A program made the position numbers and the translations under genes. Source: Candidatus Sulfotelmatobacter sp. (lineage in GTDB: Bacteria > Acidobacteriota > Terriglobia > Terriglobales > Acidobacteriaceae). Taken from it: 15,740 nt of DNA. Shown here in pieces: positions 1-8,034 of this stretch. The notes below the pieces were generated by a model, which worked only from the letters and a program-made list of their open reading frames with translations, ran no database searches and had not been told where the DNA came from. The stretch covers positions 1 through 15,740 of the forward strand of contig JASHRB010000099.1 of NCBI GenBank assembly GCA_030037575.1, read 5' to 3'. Within the stretch, counting starts at the first letter, position 1. Every line of letters starts with the position of its first letter.

Positions 1-78
1 ATTGCATTCTACAGAGGTTGCGTGTAGAGCTCGAGGGGCAAAATCCTATGGCACTCGAAAGCAAGAATTATCGCCCTT

Positions 79-1332
79 CTAATTCGCCGCCGCCTCCAGC
101 GTTTTCCCCAGCCACGGAATAATCACCCGTTTGAAGATCAGGGGATCGGGCCACACGCCCACCTGCCGGCCGAGATGGCCGCCACGAGGGTTGATCCACG
201 CGTCCTTTGGCACGTCCCCTTTGCTCAGTAGCAGGTATTCGTCGTCGATCGGCACCTGCGTATCGAGCACGCCCGCAATCACAAGCATCGGCGCCATCGG
301 CTTTCCCAATAAACCTTCCTGCACCAGCGACATCTTCGGCAGAAAGTCCGCCATCTCAGCGAGCGTGTGCACCCCTTCCAGCACGTTCATGAGTGCCGGA
401 ACTTGATCGAAAAGATACTCGCGGTTGCCCAGAAGCGAATTCATCAGAAAATCTTTCTGGAAGAACTTGTCAATGGGCGGAGACTGCGCGCTGCATCCAC
501 GCAGGCGAGCGTGTTCGACGATGGCCATTTTGGTGGCCCAATACGCGCCCCAGCTCACTCCATGCATGGCAATGCGGCTTTTGTCGACCTCCGGCCGCGA
601 CTGCGCATAGTCGATCACCCTCGAGAGCATGTGATCCGCGGTGGGGCTGACCTTGATTGGGCTCTGTCCCGTGCCCGGCCCGTCGACTGCAAGATATCCA
701 ATTCCAAATGAGAGGATCGCGGCAAAGCTCTCCGTCAAATCTTCTTTGCGGCTGTCCAATCCGTTCACCGCGATGACCAACGGGACCGGGCCTCTGGCAT
801 TTTTGGGCAAGCGCAAGTAGCCGGCGATCTCTTTGTCTTGGAACGGTATATGCACAACCTCGAGCAGTGAATCGTAGAACTTCGCATGATCCAAAAACGC
901 TTCCACGGACTTCTCATACGAGCGCTGCTTGCCGGGCGAACCGGGAAACGGCCACTTCCCAAACGAGTAGAGGTGCCAGGCGCGGACGTAGTCGGCATTC
1001 GCTTTTTGTGGGTCCGCCTTCTCCAATGCCTTGGCTTCGTTAAAATAGCGATCGCCAACGTGCATAAATGCCGCCGCCCACTCATCCTTGTCGCTGGTGT
1101 GAATGTTTTCGAACGCTTCTTTCACATCGGCTGGATCAAGTCCGATCAGGGGATACTGCCCAACTTCCGCGCGGCGAATAGCCTCCACTCTGATTTCGCC
1201 AATCGTTCGCTCGCGATGCGGTCCGCTTTCGGCGGGAGCGCTTTGAGCAAACGCGGGGCAAAGCATCGATGTGACAATTTCTACCAAGAAAGCAGCGGAG
1301 CAAAGATGCACTCTGATCATTCCACGGCCCAT
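79..1332 (-). CDS. Exported alpha/beta hydrolase, FrsA / DHPON-hydrolase-like
   Basis: Predicted serine hydrolase of about 417 residues, probably periplasmic. The N-terminus (one or two arginines, a hydrophobic stretch, then PAFAQ-SA) reads as a signal peptide cleaved after AFAQ. A helical cap-like region (about residues 60-160, with WHLYSFGKW) precedes the alpha/beta core, which contains NGLDSRKED, VDGPGTGQ, the nucleophile elbow GVSWG (Ser about 260), an acid in GVLDTQVP (Asp about 357) and a His in GGHLG (about 386), so the catalytic triad is complete. This order matches FrsA/DUF1100 proteins and 2,6-dihydroxypseudooxynicotine hydrolase, enzymes that cleave esters or C-C bonds; the substrate here is unknown. 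The start is uncertain. ATG codons at 1383, 1332 and 1320 are all in frame; I chose 1332 because it keeps a compact signal peptide, but no start has a convincing ribosome site. It lies 71 bases downstream of the receptor gene on the same strand and is probably co-transcribed with it. Confidence 0.82.
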   Translation of the reverse strand: MGRGMIRVHLCSAAFLVEIVTSMLCPAFAQSAPAESGPHRERTIGEIRVEAIRRAEVGQYPLIGLDPADVKEAFENIHTSDKDEWAAAFMHVGDRYFNEAKALEKADPQKANADYVRAWHLYSFGKWPFPGSPGKQRSYEKSVEAFLDHAKFYDSLLEVVHIPFQDKEIAGYLRLPKNARGPVPLVIAVNGLDSRKEDLTESFAAILSFGIGYLAVDGPGTGQSPIKVSPTADHMLSRVIDYAQSRPEVDKSRIAMHGVSWGAYWATKMAIVEHARLRGCSAQSPPIDKFFQKDFLMNSLLGNREYLFDQVPALMNVLEGVHTLAEMADFLPKMSLVQEGLLGKPMAPMLVIAGVLDTQVPIDDEYLLLSKGDVPKDAWINPRGGHLGRQVGVWPDPLIFKRVIIPWLGKTLEAAAN

Positions 1333-1403
1333 TCTTTCTGCCCGAGCCACGGGCCAAAAAGCCGGACGGTTCTGGTCCGGCATTTGACTTAAAACGAACC
1401 TAA

Positions 1404-4400
1404 TTAGAAGCTGAACTTCAGCGCCAACTGCACGGCGCGGCTGCCGCCCGAGCCGATGACGGGATTGGCGGCGGCGATGTCCGGCGTCGCGCAACCGCAG
1501 CCGAAGGGCTGCACCGAAGGATCATTCAAGCCGAACCCGTTTTGTCCGCCATAGGGATTCGCGAAGTTCGGATGATTGAGAATGTTGAAGAACTCGGCGC
1601 GGAACTGCGCATGAAGCCTTTCGCTGAAGTGAAAATTCTTGGCTACCGACAAATCGAAATCGCGGAAGCCCGAATCCTGCAAGGTGTTGCGGCCCATGTT
1701 CCCCAGCGTTCCCAGGGCGGGCGGAATCATGACCGAACTGCCCTGCGCGTAACAGCCGAACAGATCCAAAGCATCGGTCGCGCGGCCACCGGTGGTTGTG
1801 TCGAGCATGGCAGCTTGGGCGGCACAGGCGGGATTGCTATTGCTGGGGAAAAACGGAATCGGCTGCGGCCCGGATTTGAAATCCGATGTCTTTCCAAAGA
1901 AATTCCAGCGCACGTCGCTGTACGCCGGAGGACTCACCGGCAGCTCTCCGGTACCGGCAGCGTCCGTTCCCAGGTCAATCGGTCCCCAAGGCTGGGGCGT
2001 CTGCACGGTCACAATAGAATTCAACTCCCAGCCTTCGAGCATTTGCCCATAACCAGCTTTGCCGGGAATCGCATAGGTCAGCGAAAGCGTAAGCCGCTGG
2101 CGAATATCGAAATCGCTGTTGGCATATTCTCGCGCCAGATCGTAAGAATCTTCCGGTAGGCCCGCGCCATAGCCGAAATCCCAGTTCGCTCCGGCATCGT
2201 CGAGAGCGTGCGAATACGTGTAGCCCAGCACCATGCTCAATCCATGAAAGTTTCGCGAATTCAAGGTTGCCCGCAGGCCGTCATAGTTTGAGCGATAAAC
2301 GTTGCCCATCTGGAAAATGTTGCTGAAGTAGGGAAACTTTGTGTTGTACGGACGATCGTTTTGTTCTGCGGTCGAATCCGGCGAGCCGGATGCGATTGCG
2401 CCTGCATCCCACCCCGAGCCCACAGGCGGCTGGTTGATATCGCGAATGCCGGTGAGATTTCCGCCGTGATTGCCGACATAGGCAACTTCCAGTGAAAGGT
2501 GCGGAGTGAATGCGTGCTGCACGTTCAAAGTCCATGTCCACACATACGGAGTCGTAATGTTCTGGTCCACGCTCATGATCGCGCACGGATTGGCTGCGCA
2601 ATTCAGCGGCGTCGTAGGTCCGATATTTCCGTAAAGCGGCACTCCGCTATCCCACTGCGGAAGAATCGGTGGAATTGCAAGATTGCCGCCCGGAATCGTG
2701 CCGCCCGGCAAAATTGATCCCGTGGGCACATTGCTTAGGCCGAAGGCGTTGTTGAACGCCAGCATCGACTCCCAATTGATGGTTTCGTAGACCATGCTCG
2801 CGCCCCCGCGCAGCACAGTATCGCCACGTCCGGTTACGTCCCATGCAAAACCCAGGCGGGGCGCGAAGTCTTTGTGATCCGGCTGGTAGATATTGCTCAC
2901 TCCGTTTACTCCATCCTGAATTAAACCCGTGGGAGTGTTCGGATCGAAATTCCCCAGCAGGTTGTTCGCCTCTTTGATCACGGAATTGAATTCGTAGCGC
3001 ACTCCGTAGTTGACCGTAACCCTCCTGGCGAGCCGCCAATCGTCCTGGAAGAAAAGTCCGTATGCCCAGTTGTGAATCTGCCGGTCCGGATTGCCGACTT
3101 GCACGGAAGCCTTGAAGGGATCGCCGGCGAAAAAATCTTCCAGCGCGGTCGAATTGGCCAGCGCCACGCCGCCAAGGAAAGTGATGCTTCCGCGTGCGTT
3201 GCCAAACGCCCCCCCGTTCACTTGGTTGCGGTGGAGTTCTCCGCCGAACTTCAGAGCGTGCGGCCCGACCGTATAAGAAACGTGATCGATGAACTGGATG
3301 ATCGAATCTGGCCCTTGAAATTTCGGCCACTTGAAACCTCCGAGGCCGGGAACAAAGGCTCCGCCGAAACTGATGCGCGGCAATCCACCCGTAAACGGGC
3401 CGCTGACCCCCGTGTTGAGGCCGTAGGCCGAAGCCGGCGTGTTCAAATCTCCGGGAAGCGTCGGCTGATAAAGTCGGTTGTAGCCGAATCTGGCTTCATT
3501 CACCCAGCGCGTGTTCGGAGTCCAGATCCAGTTCCCTCCCCCCACTTGCGCACGCGTGTGAATGATGGATTCCCACTTCGCCTGCAGCTCGGGAAAGTCC
3601 TCGACCGTTCCATTGTTGTTTCCGAAGAAGTACAGGCCCGAGACCGAGTTCTTCGGGTTCAGGTTGAAGTCCATTTTAGCGATGACGTTATCTTCCCCAA
3701 CGTTGTTCGGAAATCCCTGCACCACGTTGATGCTGGTGGTGTCGTTGGTTGGAAACCCAGTTCCGTTACAGCTCACGCTGCCGTTTGCAGCCACCGTACA
3801 TCCCGAAATCAATTGGCTGGCATGGCTGATCGGTACGCCGTTGGCGACAAGATCCGCGATCGCGTTGGGAATGCTGGCGGAACAATCCACACCGGCAAGC
3901 GACGGCGCCGTACACGTCGAAGTAGCCCCGGGTGCAAGAGGAACCGACACCATCGACGGCGTGGTCACGCTGTAGGAATTTCCCACGTCGTAGCGTTGGC
4001 CCTCGTACGCTCCGAAATAGAAGACCTTATCTTTGACCATCGCCCCGCCCAGGCTGCCGCCAAATTGTTCGAGCGTGCGGGGAGTTTTCGCCGCAGGATA
4101 GTCGTCGAAGTAATTGCGCGCGTCGAAGACGTTACCGTCCCTGCCGAAAGCGAATGCGCTCCCATGAATTGTGTTCGTGCCTGATTTCAATCCGACGTTG
4201 ACGACCGCGCCCGGCTTCCATCCATATTCCGCGGGAGGATTCTCCTGAACGTTAAATTCCTGAATGGCATCGATCGGCAGAATGGTCGCCGAATCTCCGG
4301 CGATCCCCGCTCCGTTGATGATTCCCTGCCCCGAAAACGGTTCGCTATTAAACAAGCCATCGACGAAGTAGGCGTTGTCTTCGGCGCGCAATCCATCCGT

Positions 4401-4958
4401 GCTGGTGGTGGAAAATCCCCCGCCGGGATAGCGCATCACGCCCGGCCGCAGCTGCAGCAGGTTCTCGTAATTGCGTCCGTTCAGCGGCAGATCGTTAATT
4501 TCCGTGTTGCTCAAGGTGCCGCCGAGCGTTGCCGACGTCATATTCACCAGCGGCACTTCTTCCGTGACGGTCACCACTTCAGAGACGTTCCCGGGCTGCA
4601 GCGAGAAATCGGAGCGCACGTCGGTCGCGACCTCAACCACAACATCGGGCCGTTCCACGGCTTTGAAGCCTTTGGCCTCCACACGAATCTTGTAATGCCC
4701 GGGAGTTAAATCGGGCGCGACGTAAGCGCCCGATGAGTCAGTGGTCATGCTTCGTGATGTTCCCCGCTGGGCGTCGGTGACGACAACCGTCGCCCCCGCA
4801 ACTGCCGCTCCGCTTTGATCCGTGACACTTCCCAGGATGCGGCCGCCCGTTCCTTGGGAAAGCGCCGCCGGAACCGCCAAAGTGAGAACCGCGATCAGGA
4901 GAACATTTGCGGCAGCTGAAGCTGCGTGACCCCGGGGCATGGCGGTGCGGAATTTCAT
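1404..4958 (-). CDS. TonB-dependent receptor with carboxypeptidase-regulatory-like domain (Oar-like)
   Basis: Outer-membrane beta-barrel receptor of 1,184 residues. A signal peptide (basic MKFRTAMPRGH, hydrophobic core, likely cleavage after AALSQ near residue 35) is followed by a carboxypeptidase-regulatory-like beta-sandwich at about 38-120 (GRILGSVTDQSGAAVAGATV, then SSGAYVAPDLTPGHYKI). A plug domain at about 140-265 contains NDLPLNGRNYENLL, FVDGLFN and GAVVNVGLKSGTN. The rest is a long barrel ending in ALKFSF, the terminal aromatic residue expected for BAM-dependent insertion. This architecture is typical of acidobacterial receptors; their ligands (often proposed to be polysaccharide or peptide) are rarely known. 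The ATG at 4958 is chosen over an upstream extension because it has a GGAGG ribosome site (4967-4971) eight bases away and starts the signal peptide. The gene is divergent from the GntR regulator and followed by the alpha/beta hydrolase, which suggests a two-gene uptake and hydrolysis unit. Confidence 0.93.
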   Translation of the reverse strand: MKFRTAMPRGHAASAAANVLLIAVLTLAVPAALSQGTGGRILGSVTDQSGAAVAGATVVVTDAQRGTSRSMTTDSSGAYVAPDLTPGHYKIRVEAKGFKAVERPDVVVEVATDVRSDFSLQPGNVSEVVTVTEEVPLVNMTSATLGGTLSNTEINDLPLNGRNYENLLQLRPGVMRYPGGGFSTTSTDGLRAEDNAYFVDGLFNSEPFSGQGIINGAGIAGDSATILPIDAIQEFNVQENPPAEYGWKPGAVVNVGLKSGTNTIHGSAFAFGRDGNVFDARNYFDDYPAAKTPRTLEQFGGSLGGAMVKDKVFYFGAYEGQRYDVGNSYSVTTPSMVSVPLAPGATSTCTAPSLAGVDCSASIPNAIADLVANGVPISHASQLISGCTVAANGSVSCNGTGFPTNDTTSINVVQGFPNNVGEDNVIAKMDFNLNPKNSVSGLYFFGNNNGTVEDFPELQAKWESIIHTRAQVGGGNWIWTPNTRWVNEARFGYNRLYQPTLPGDLNTPASAYGLNTGVSGPFTGGLPRISFGGAFVPGLGGFKWPKFQGPDSIIQFIDHVSYTVGPHALKFGGELHRNQVNGGAFGNARGSITFLGGVALANSTALEDFFAGDPFKASVQVGNPDRQIHNWAYGLFFQDDWRLARRVTVNYGVRYEFNSVIKEANNLLGNFDPNTPTGLIQDGVNGVSNIYQPDHKDFAPRLGFAWDVTGRGDTVLRGGASMVYETINWESMLAFNNAFGLSNVPTGSILPGGTIPGGNLAIPPILPQWDSGVPLYGNIGPTTPLNCAANPCAIMSVDQNITTPYVWTWTLNVQHAFTPHLSLEVAYVGNHGGNLTGIRDINQPPVGSGWDAGAIASGSPDSTAEQNDRPYNTKFPYFSNIFQMGNVYRSNYDGLRATLNSRNFHGLSMVLGYTYSHALDDAGANWDFGYGAGLPEDSYDLAREYANSDFDIRQRLTLSLTYAIPGKAGYGQMLEGWELNSIVTVQTPQPWGPIDLGTDAAGTGELPVSPPAYSDVRWNFFGKTSDFKSGPQPIPFFPSNSNPACAAQAAMLDTTTGGRATDALDLFGCYAQGSSVMIPPALGTLGNMGRNTLQDSGFRDFDLSVAKNFHFSERLHAQFRAEFFNILNHPNFANPYGGQNGFGLNDPSVQPFGCGCATPDIAAANPVIGSGGSRAVQLALKFSF

Positions 4959-4978
4959 AGGATCGGCCTCCGTTCCAC

Positions 4979-4997
4979 TGGTCCGACAGCCATACCA
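4979..4997 (-). promoter_or_regulatory. Candidate GntR operator, site B (over receptor promoter)
   Basis: The minus strand reads TGGTATGGCTGTCGGACCA, with TGGT/ACCA outer arms and further symmetric pairs near the centre. It matches 15 of 19 positions of the window 5173-5191 inside site A read on the plus strand, and 13 of 19 positions of site C (5263-5281). It overlaps the proposed -10 of the receptor. FCD-type GntR regulators commonly bind palindromes with TGGT/ACCA-like arms; that this regulator binds here is inference. Confidence 0.45.
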
Positions 4998-5018
4998 CTG
5001 CCACAGGAATGAAGTCAA
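4989..5018 (-). promoter_or_regulatory. Candidate sigma-70-type promoter of the receptor gene
   Basis: On the minus strand, TTGACT (5018-5013; five of six bases match the -35 consensus) is followed after 18 bases by TATGGC (4994-4989; a weak -10 with the first three bases correct). It lies about 30 bases upstream of the receptor start codon, which would give a short leader. The -10 overlaps a palindrome that resembles two others in this region, so repression by steric exclusion would be plausible. This is motif reading only. Confidence 0.35.
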
Positions 5019-5164
5019 GGAAAATCTCCAATCCTCGAATGCATCCGCAGCCAAGCTTGCCACAGGAGGTCCGGGCAAAGACTCGCGCTGATTTCAGGAA
5101 AACCGCGCGGGACGAGGGCTTTCACAGGACCGTTTGCAAAGCGGACTTGCGCTCGTCGGTGGGC

Positions 5165-5193
5165 GGTGGTATTGTCATGGCTGTCATACCACC
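5165..5193. promoter_or_regulatory. Candidate GntR operator, site A (8-bp inverted repeat)
   Basis: A perfect inverted repeat has arms GGTGGTAT (5165-5172) and ATACCACC (5186-5193) separated by 13 bases, so the arm centres are about two helical turns apart. The spacer and right arm contain ATGGCTGTC and ACCA in the same arrangement as site B. No T-tract follows, which argues against a terminator. It is located 130 bases upstream of the proposed GTG start of the regulator and 207 bases upstream of the receptor start, in a suitable place for an autoregulatory or shared operator. Confidence 0.5.
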
Positions 5194-5262
5194 ATACCTA
5201 TGGACCGCATGCTCGTCCCCCAGACTCCCAGCAGGATTCATCCGCCGCAACCTTTGGACCTG

Positions 5263-5281
5263 CGGTATAGTAGCCAGACCA
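5263..5281 (+). promoter_or_regulatory. Candidate GntR operator, site C, overlapping a -10 element
   Basis: The plus strand reads CGGTATAGTAGCCAGACCA. It shares GGTAT and ACCA arms and 13 of 19 positions with site B. It contains TATAGT (5266-5271), the best -10-like hexamer ahead of the regulator gene, although no good -35 sits 16-18 bases upstream of it. The position would suit negative autoregulation. Inferred from sequence similarity between sites only. Confidence 0.38.
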
Positions 5282-5322
5282 GCGCTGTTTCCCCCGAACT
5301 GGTCGGTGCGGGAGACTTTCCT

Positions 5323-6057
5323 GTGTATAAAGTGGTCCGGACTTCGCGTCTGTACGAACAAATTGTTCAGCAGATCGAGGAGTCCGTTTTGAATGGCTCG
5401 CTAAAGCCCGGCGACCAGCTTCCCGCAGAACGCGAACTCGCTCAGCGCCTCGGGGTTAGCCGTACTGCCGTTCGCGAGGCCGTCAAGGCTCTACGCGAAA
5501 AGGGCCTAGTGGAAGCTTATTCCGGCCGCGGCACTTCCATCACCGACGGCACTTCGCACGCCGCGCGCCAGTCGTTTGATCTCATGGTGAAGATCGGACA
5601 ACGGGAAACCTCTGCGCACCTCGCCGAGTTGCGCTTGATTCTCGAACCGGGAATCGCCGCTTTGGCTGCCGAACGCGCCGAAGAGGAGCATCTGGCGGCC
5701 ATGCGCGAAGCCGTGACCGTCATGGACCGCTCCGAAAAGGATCCGGCCGCGTACATCGAAGCCGACCTGGACTTTCACCTTGCGCTCGCCGAAGCCGTCG
5801 CAAATCCGCTGATCCTTTCCTTAATCGATTCCATCGTTGGTTTGCTCCGCGAGCAGCGCATAAAGATTTTCAATGTCGAAGGCGGGCCGCAGCGCGGCCA
5901 GGTTCACCATAAACGCATTCTCGACGCCATGGAACACCGCAACCCGGGCATGGCGCGTAGCGCGATGAGTGCGCATTTAGAGCAGGTGCGGCAGGATTCG
6001 CAGCATTCGGCAAACGGCAAGAATTCGATGAAGTCGAAGCCGGCTCGTTCCAAATAG
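5323..6057 (+). CDS. GntR-family transcriptional regulator, FadR/FCD subfamily
   Basis: DNA-binding repressor or activator of 244 residues. The winged helix-turn-helix (about residues 5-72) has the classic GntR pattern: RLYEQIVQQIEESV, LKPGDQLPAERELAQRLGVS, RTAVREAVKALREKGLVE, then a wing SGRGTSI. The C-terminal FCD effector domain (about 90-225) retains the expected metal or ligand residues: Asp148 and His152 in ADLDFHLAL, His196 in HHKRILDAM and His218 in SAHL. Its relatives include PdhR, LldR and FadR, which sense small carboxylates. I chose the GTG at 5323 because a GGGAG ribosome site lies eight bases upstream and VYKVVRTSRLYEQ matches the usual start of the family; ATG codons at 5200 and 5209 are alternatives that would add an unusual tail. 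It heads the plus-strand cluster and is divergent from the receptor, so it probably regulates one or both. Confidence 0.9.
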   Translation: MYKVVRTSRLYEQIVQQIEESVLNGSLKPGDQLPAERELAQRLGVSRTAVREAVKALREKGLVEAYSGRGTSITDGTSHAARQSFDLMVKIGQRETSAHLAELRLILEPGIAALAAERAEEEHLAAMREAVTVMDRSEKDPAAYIEADLDFHLALAEAVANPLILSLIDSIVGLLREQRIKIFNVEGGPQRGQVHHKRILDAMEHRNPGMARSAMSAHLEQVRQDSQHSANGKNSMKSKPARSK

Positions 6058-6115
6058 ATTTTTGGCGGGGTCACAGCGTCACACTCAGTCAACGCATTTA
6101 GAGAGAATCTCACTC

Positions 6116-7024
6116 ATGGCCAAACTCGGATTCATTGGTCTCGGCGTGATGGGCGGCAACATGGTCGACCGCCTGCTGAGCAAAAGCCACTCTGTCACGG
6201 GTTACAACCGCACCCGCTCGAAAGCGCAGTGGCTGCTGGATAAAGGAATGCTGTGGGCCGATTCGCCCCGTGCCGTTGCGGAAGCGTCCGACTTCACATT
6301 CGCGATGGTCACGAACGCCGCTGCGCTTTCCGCGATCACCGAAGGACCGGATGGAATGCTCGCCGGTTTGAGCTCGGGCAAAGTGTTCGTCGACATGAGC
6401 ACGGTGAGCCCGGACGTGAGCCGCGTAACCGCCGCTAAGGTCCGCGAAACAGGTGCGGACATGATTGATGCACCCGTCTCCGGCAGCGTAATTACTTTGC
6501 AGCAAGGCAGACTCTCGGTCATGGTGGGCGGGCGCAAAGCAACCTTTGAGAAGGTGAAAACTATCCTCCTCGACGTTGGCCCCAAGGTTACGCATGTCGG
6601 CGATAACGGCCTCGCGGTCTCGATGAAGATTGCGGTGAATCTCAGCCTCGCCGTGCAGATGCTGGCGTTTTCCGAAGGCGTGCTGCTCGCCGAAAAGAGC
6701 GGGATCCCGCGCGCGACCGCCGTCGATGTGCTCACGCACAGCGCCGTCGCTTCGCCGATGATCCAATATCGTGGCCCGTTCGTTCTCGAGCAGCCCGAAG
6801 CGGCCTGGTTCGATGTGAACATGATGCAGAAAGACATGGTGTTAGCCATGGAACTCGGTCGCCAGCTTGACGTTCCGTTGCCAACCACTGCGGCGAGCAA
6901 CGAATTTCTGACCGCCGCTCGTGGCATGGGTTGGACCAAATATGATTTCGCCTGCATGTTCGACGTGCTCGCCGCAATGTCTGGCGTATCCACGCCGGTT
7001 ACGACCGGCCTTAAGAAGATATGA
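6116..7024 (+). CDS. NAD(P)-dependent beta-hydroxyacid dehydrogenase (3-hydroxyisobutyrate dehydrogenase family)
   Basis: Cytoplasmic oxidoreductase of 302 residues. It has an N-terminal Rossmann domain with GLGVMG (Gly8-Gly13), a DMSTVSPDVSR segment, and the substrate-binding motif DAPVSGSV (residues 118-125; the family usually has a second Gly where Ser124 lies). The catalytic lysine is Lys171 in GLAVSMKIAVN, with Asn175 in the expected place, and a C-terminal helical domain carries the conserved MMQKDMVLA. The family oxidises 3-hydroxyisobutyrate, reduces tartronate semialdehyde or glyoxylate/succinic semialdehyde, and includes imine reductases, so the exact substrate cannot be assigned. 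The ATG at 6116 follows a weak purine-rich GAGAGA and starts exactly at the Rossmann strand. The stop overlaps the next start as ATGA, so it is translationally coupled with E1-alpha and belongs to the same operon. Confidence 0.9.
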   Translation: MAKLGFIGLGVMGGNMVDRLLSKSHSVTGYNRTRSKAQWLLDKGMLWADSPRAVAEASDFTFAMVTNAAALSAITEGPDGMLAGLSSGKVFVDMSTVSPDVSRVTAAKVRETGADMIDAPVSGSVITLQQGRLSVMVGGRKATFEKVKTILLDVGPKVTHVGDNGLAVSMKIAVNLSLAVQMLAFSEGVLLAEKSGIPRATAVDVLTHSAVASPMIQYRGPFVLEQPEAAWFDVNMMQKDMVLAMELGRQLDVPLPTTAASNEFLTAARGMGWTKYDFACMFDVLAAMSGVSTPVTTGLKKI

Positions 7025-8034
7025 GTGCGGTCACTTCCAAACCGGAAACTGCCGGCACCGCTGAAAAATCCACCAGCGAAAAAGAAAAGTGGCTACACGC
7101 TCACCGGCAGATGGTAAGCATTCGCCTTTTTGAAGAGCAGGTGAATGAACTTTATACTCGAGCTCTCATGCCGGGGCTGGCACATTTATATAGCGGAGAA
7201 GAAGCGGTCGCGGTCGGAATCTGCGAGGCGCTACGCATCGACGATTACATCACCAGCACGCATCGTGGCCACGGACATTGCCTGGCCAAAGGCGCCGCGC
7301 CCGATCGCATGTTTGCGGAGTTGCTCGGCAAAGAGGCCGGCTACTGTCGCGGCAAAGGCGGGTCAATGCACATCGCCGATCCTGCCACCGGCAATCTCGG
7401 CGCCAACGCGATTGTTGGCGGCAGCGTTGGCATCGCCACCGGCGCGGCTTTCGCCGCCAAGAATCTGGGCACCGACCGCGTAGTGGTTTGTTTTTTCGGC
7501 GAAGGCGCGCTCGGCCAGGGATCGCTCTATGAAGTCATGAACTTGGCGCAGTTGTGGAAGCTGCCGGTGATTTACGTTTGCGAAAACAATCAATACAACG
7601 AGTACACGCATTATCAGGACACCACGGCCGGAACGATCCTTGGCCGCGCCGTCGCCTTCGGGATCGAGACGGCCAAAGTCGACGGGCAAGATATTCGTGC
7701 CGTCAATAAAATCGCAGCCGGCCTGATCCAGCGAGCGCGCTCCGGTGATGGTCCCGCATTCCTGCAGTGCGACACATATCGATATAGTGGACACCACGTC
7801 GGTGATATCCATCGCGAGTACTATCGCTCTAAGCACGAAGAACAACTTTGGAAGACCGAGCGCGACCCGATCCGGCTGTTGGGCTCCTGGCTAATCGAAC
7901 AGGGATATGCCGACGCGCCGGCGCTGGAGACAATTTCCCTAGAGGCTCGCAAAAGCATTGAGGCCGCTGTAAAGTTCGCGATCGATGCACCCTACCCGAG
8001 TGTGAGCGAAGTTGACGAGGACGTTTATGCCTGA
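7021..8034 (+). CDS. Thiamine-diphosphate-dependent 2-oxoacid dehydrogenase E1, alpha subunit
   Basis: Alpha subunit (337 residues) of the heterotetrameric E1 that decarboxylates a 2-oxoacid, or cleaves acetoin, and passes the acyl group to lipoyl-E2. Visible signatures are STHRGHGH (79-86), GKGGSMHIAD (111-120) and the thiamine diphosphate/Mg motif GEG (160-162) running to ENN (188-190), then TYRYSGHHVGD and a later ERDPI segment. GKGGSMH is typical of pyruvate and acetoin enzymes. GEG in place of GDG, and GHH, recall branched-chain enzymes, so substrate specificity is left open. The start overlaps the preceding stop as ATGA. The C-terminus overlaps the start of E1-beta by eight bases. Both overlaps indicate a coupled operon. 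Confidence 0.92.
   Translation: MSAVTSKPETAGTAEKSTSEKEKWLHAHRQMVSIRLFEEQVNELYTRALMPGLAHLYSGEEAVAVGICEALRIDDYITSTHRGHGHCLAKGAAPDRMFAELLGKEAGYCRGKGGSMHIADPATGNLGANAIVGGSVGIATGAAFAAKNLGTDRVVVCFFGEGALGQGSLYEVMNLAQLWKLPVIYVCENNQYNEYTHYQDTTAGTILGRAVAFGIETAKVDGQDIRAVNKIAAGLIQRARSGDGPAFLQCDTYRYSGHHVGDIHREYYRSKHEEQLWKTERDPIRLLGSWLIEQGYADAPALETISLEARKSIEAAVKFAIDAPYPSVSEVDEDVYA

Larger units (their letters stand above)
4959..5322. promoter_or_regulatory. Divergent control region between receptor and GntR regulator genes
   Basis: This 364-base non-coding stretch separates the receptor (leftward) from the regulator (rightward). It holds the receptor ribosome site, a candidate leftward promoter, three related imperfect palindromes (4979-4997, 5165-5193, 5263-5281), a candidate rightward -10 element TATAGT at 5266-5271 and the regulator's GGGAG ribosome site at 5310-5314. 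The reading frame of the regulator stays open upstream to 5134 through codons including ATG at 5200 and 5209, but those residues do not resemble a GntR N-terminus. Nothing else is recognisable in 5019-5164. Confidence 0.6.

Noticed and set aside
1..78. Possible terminator or gene start at the left edge
   Set aside because: No stem with a T-tract and no credible coding frame could be seen in these bases.
3072..4184. A long plus-strand frame opposite the receptor gene (370 codons)
   Set aside because: It is fully antisense to a well-supported receptor. The translation is rich in Arg/His with no recognisable domain, as expected for the shadow of a GC-rich gene.
5134..5322. N-terminal extension of the GntR regulator from TTG 5134 or ATG 5200
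   Set aside because: The extra residues lack similarity to the family, they overlap the palindromes and candidate -10 element, and GTG 5323 has a better ribosome site and the typical first residues.
8012..8026. TTG start five codons ahead of E1-beta
   Set aside because: The ATG at 8027 has a well-placed GAGG and matches the usual N-terminus; the TTG has no advantage.
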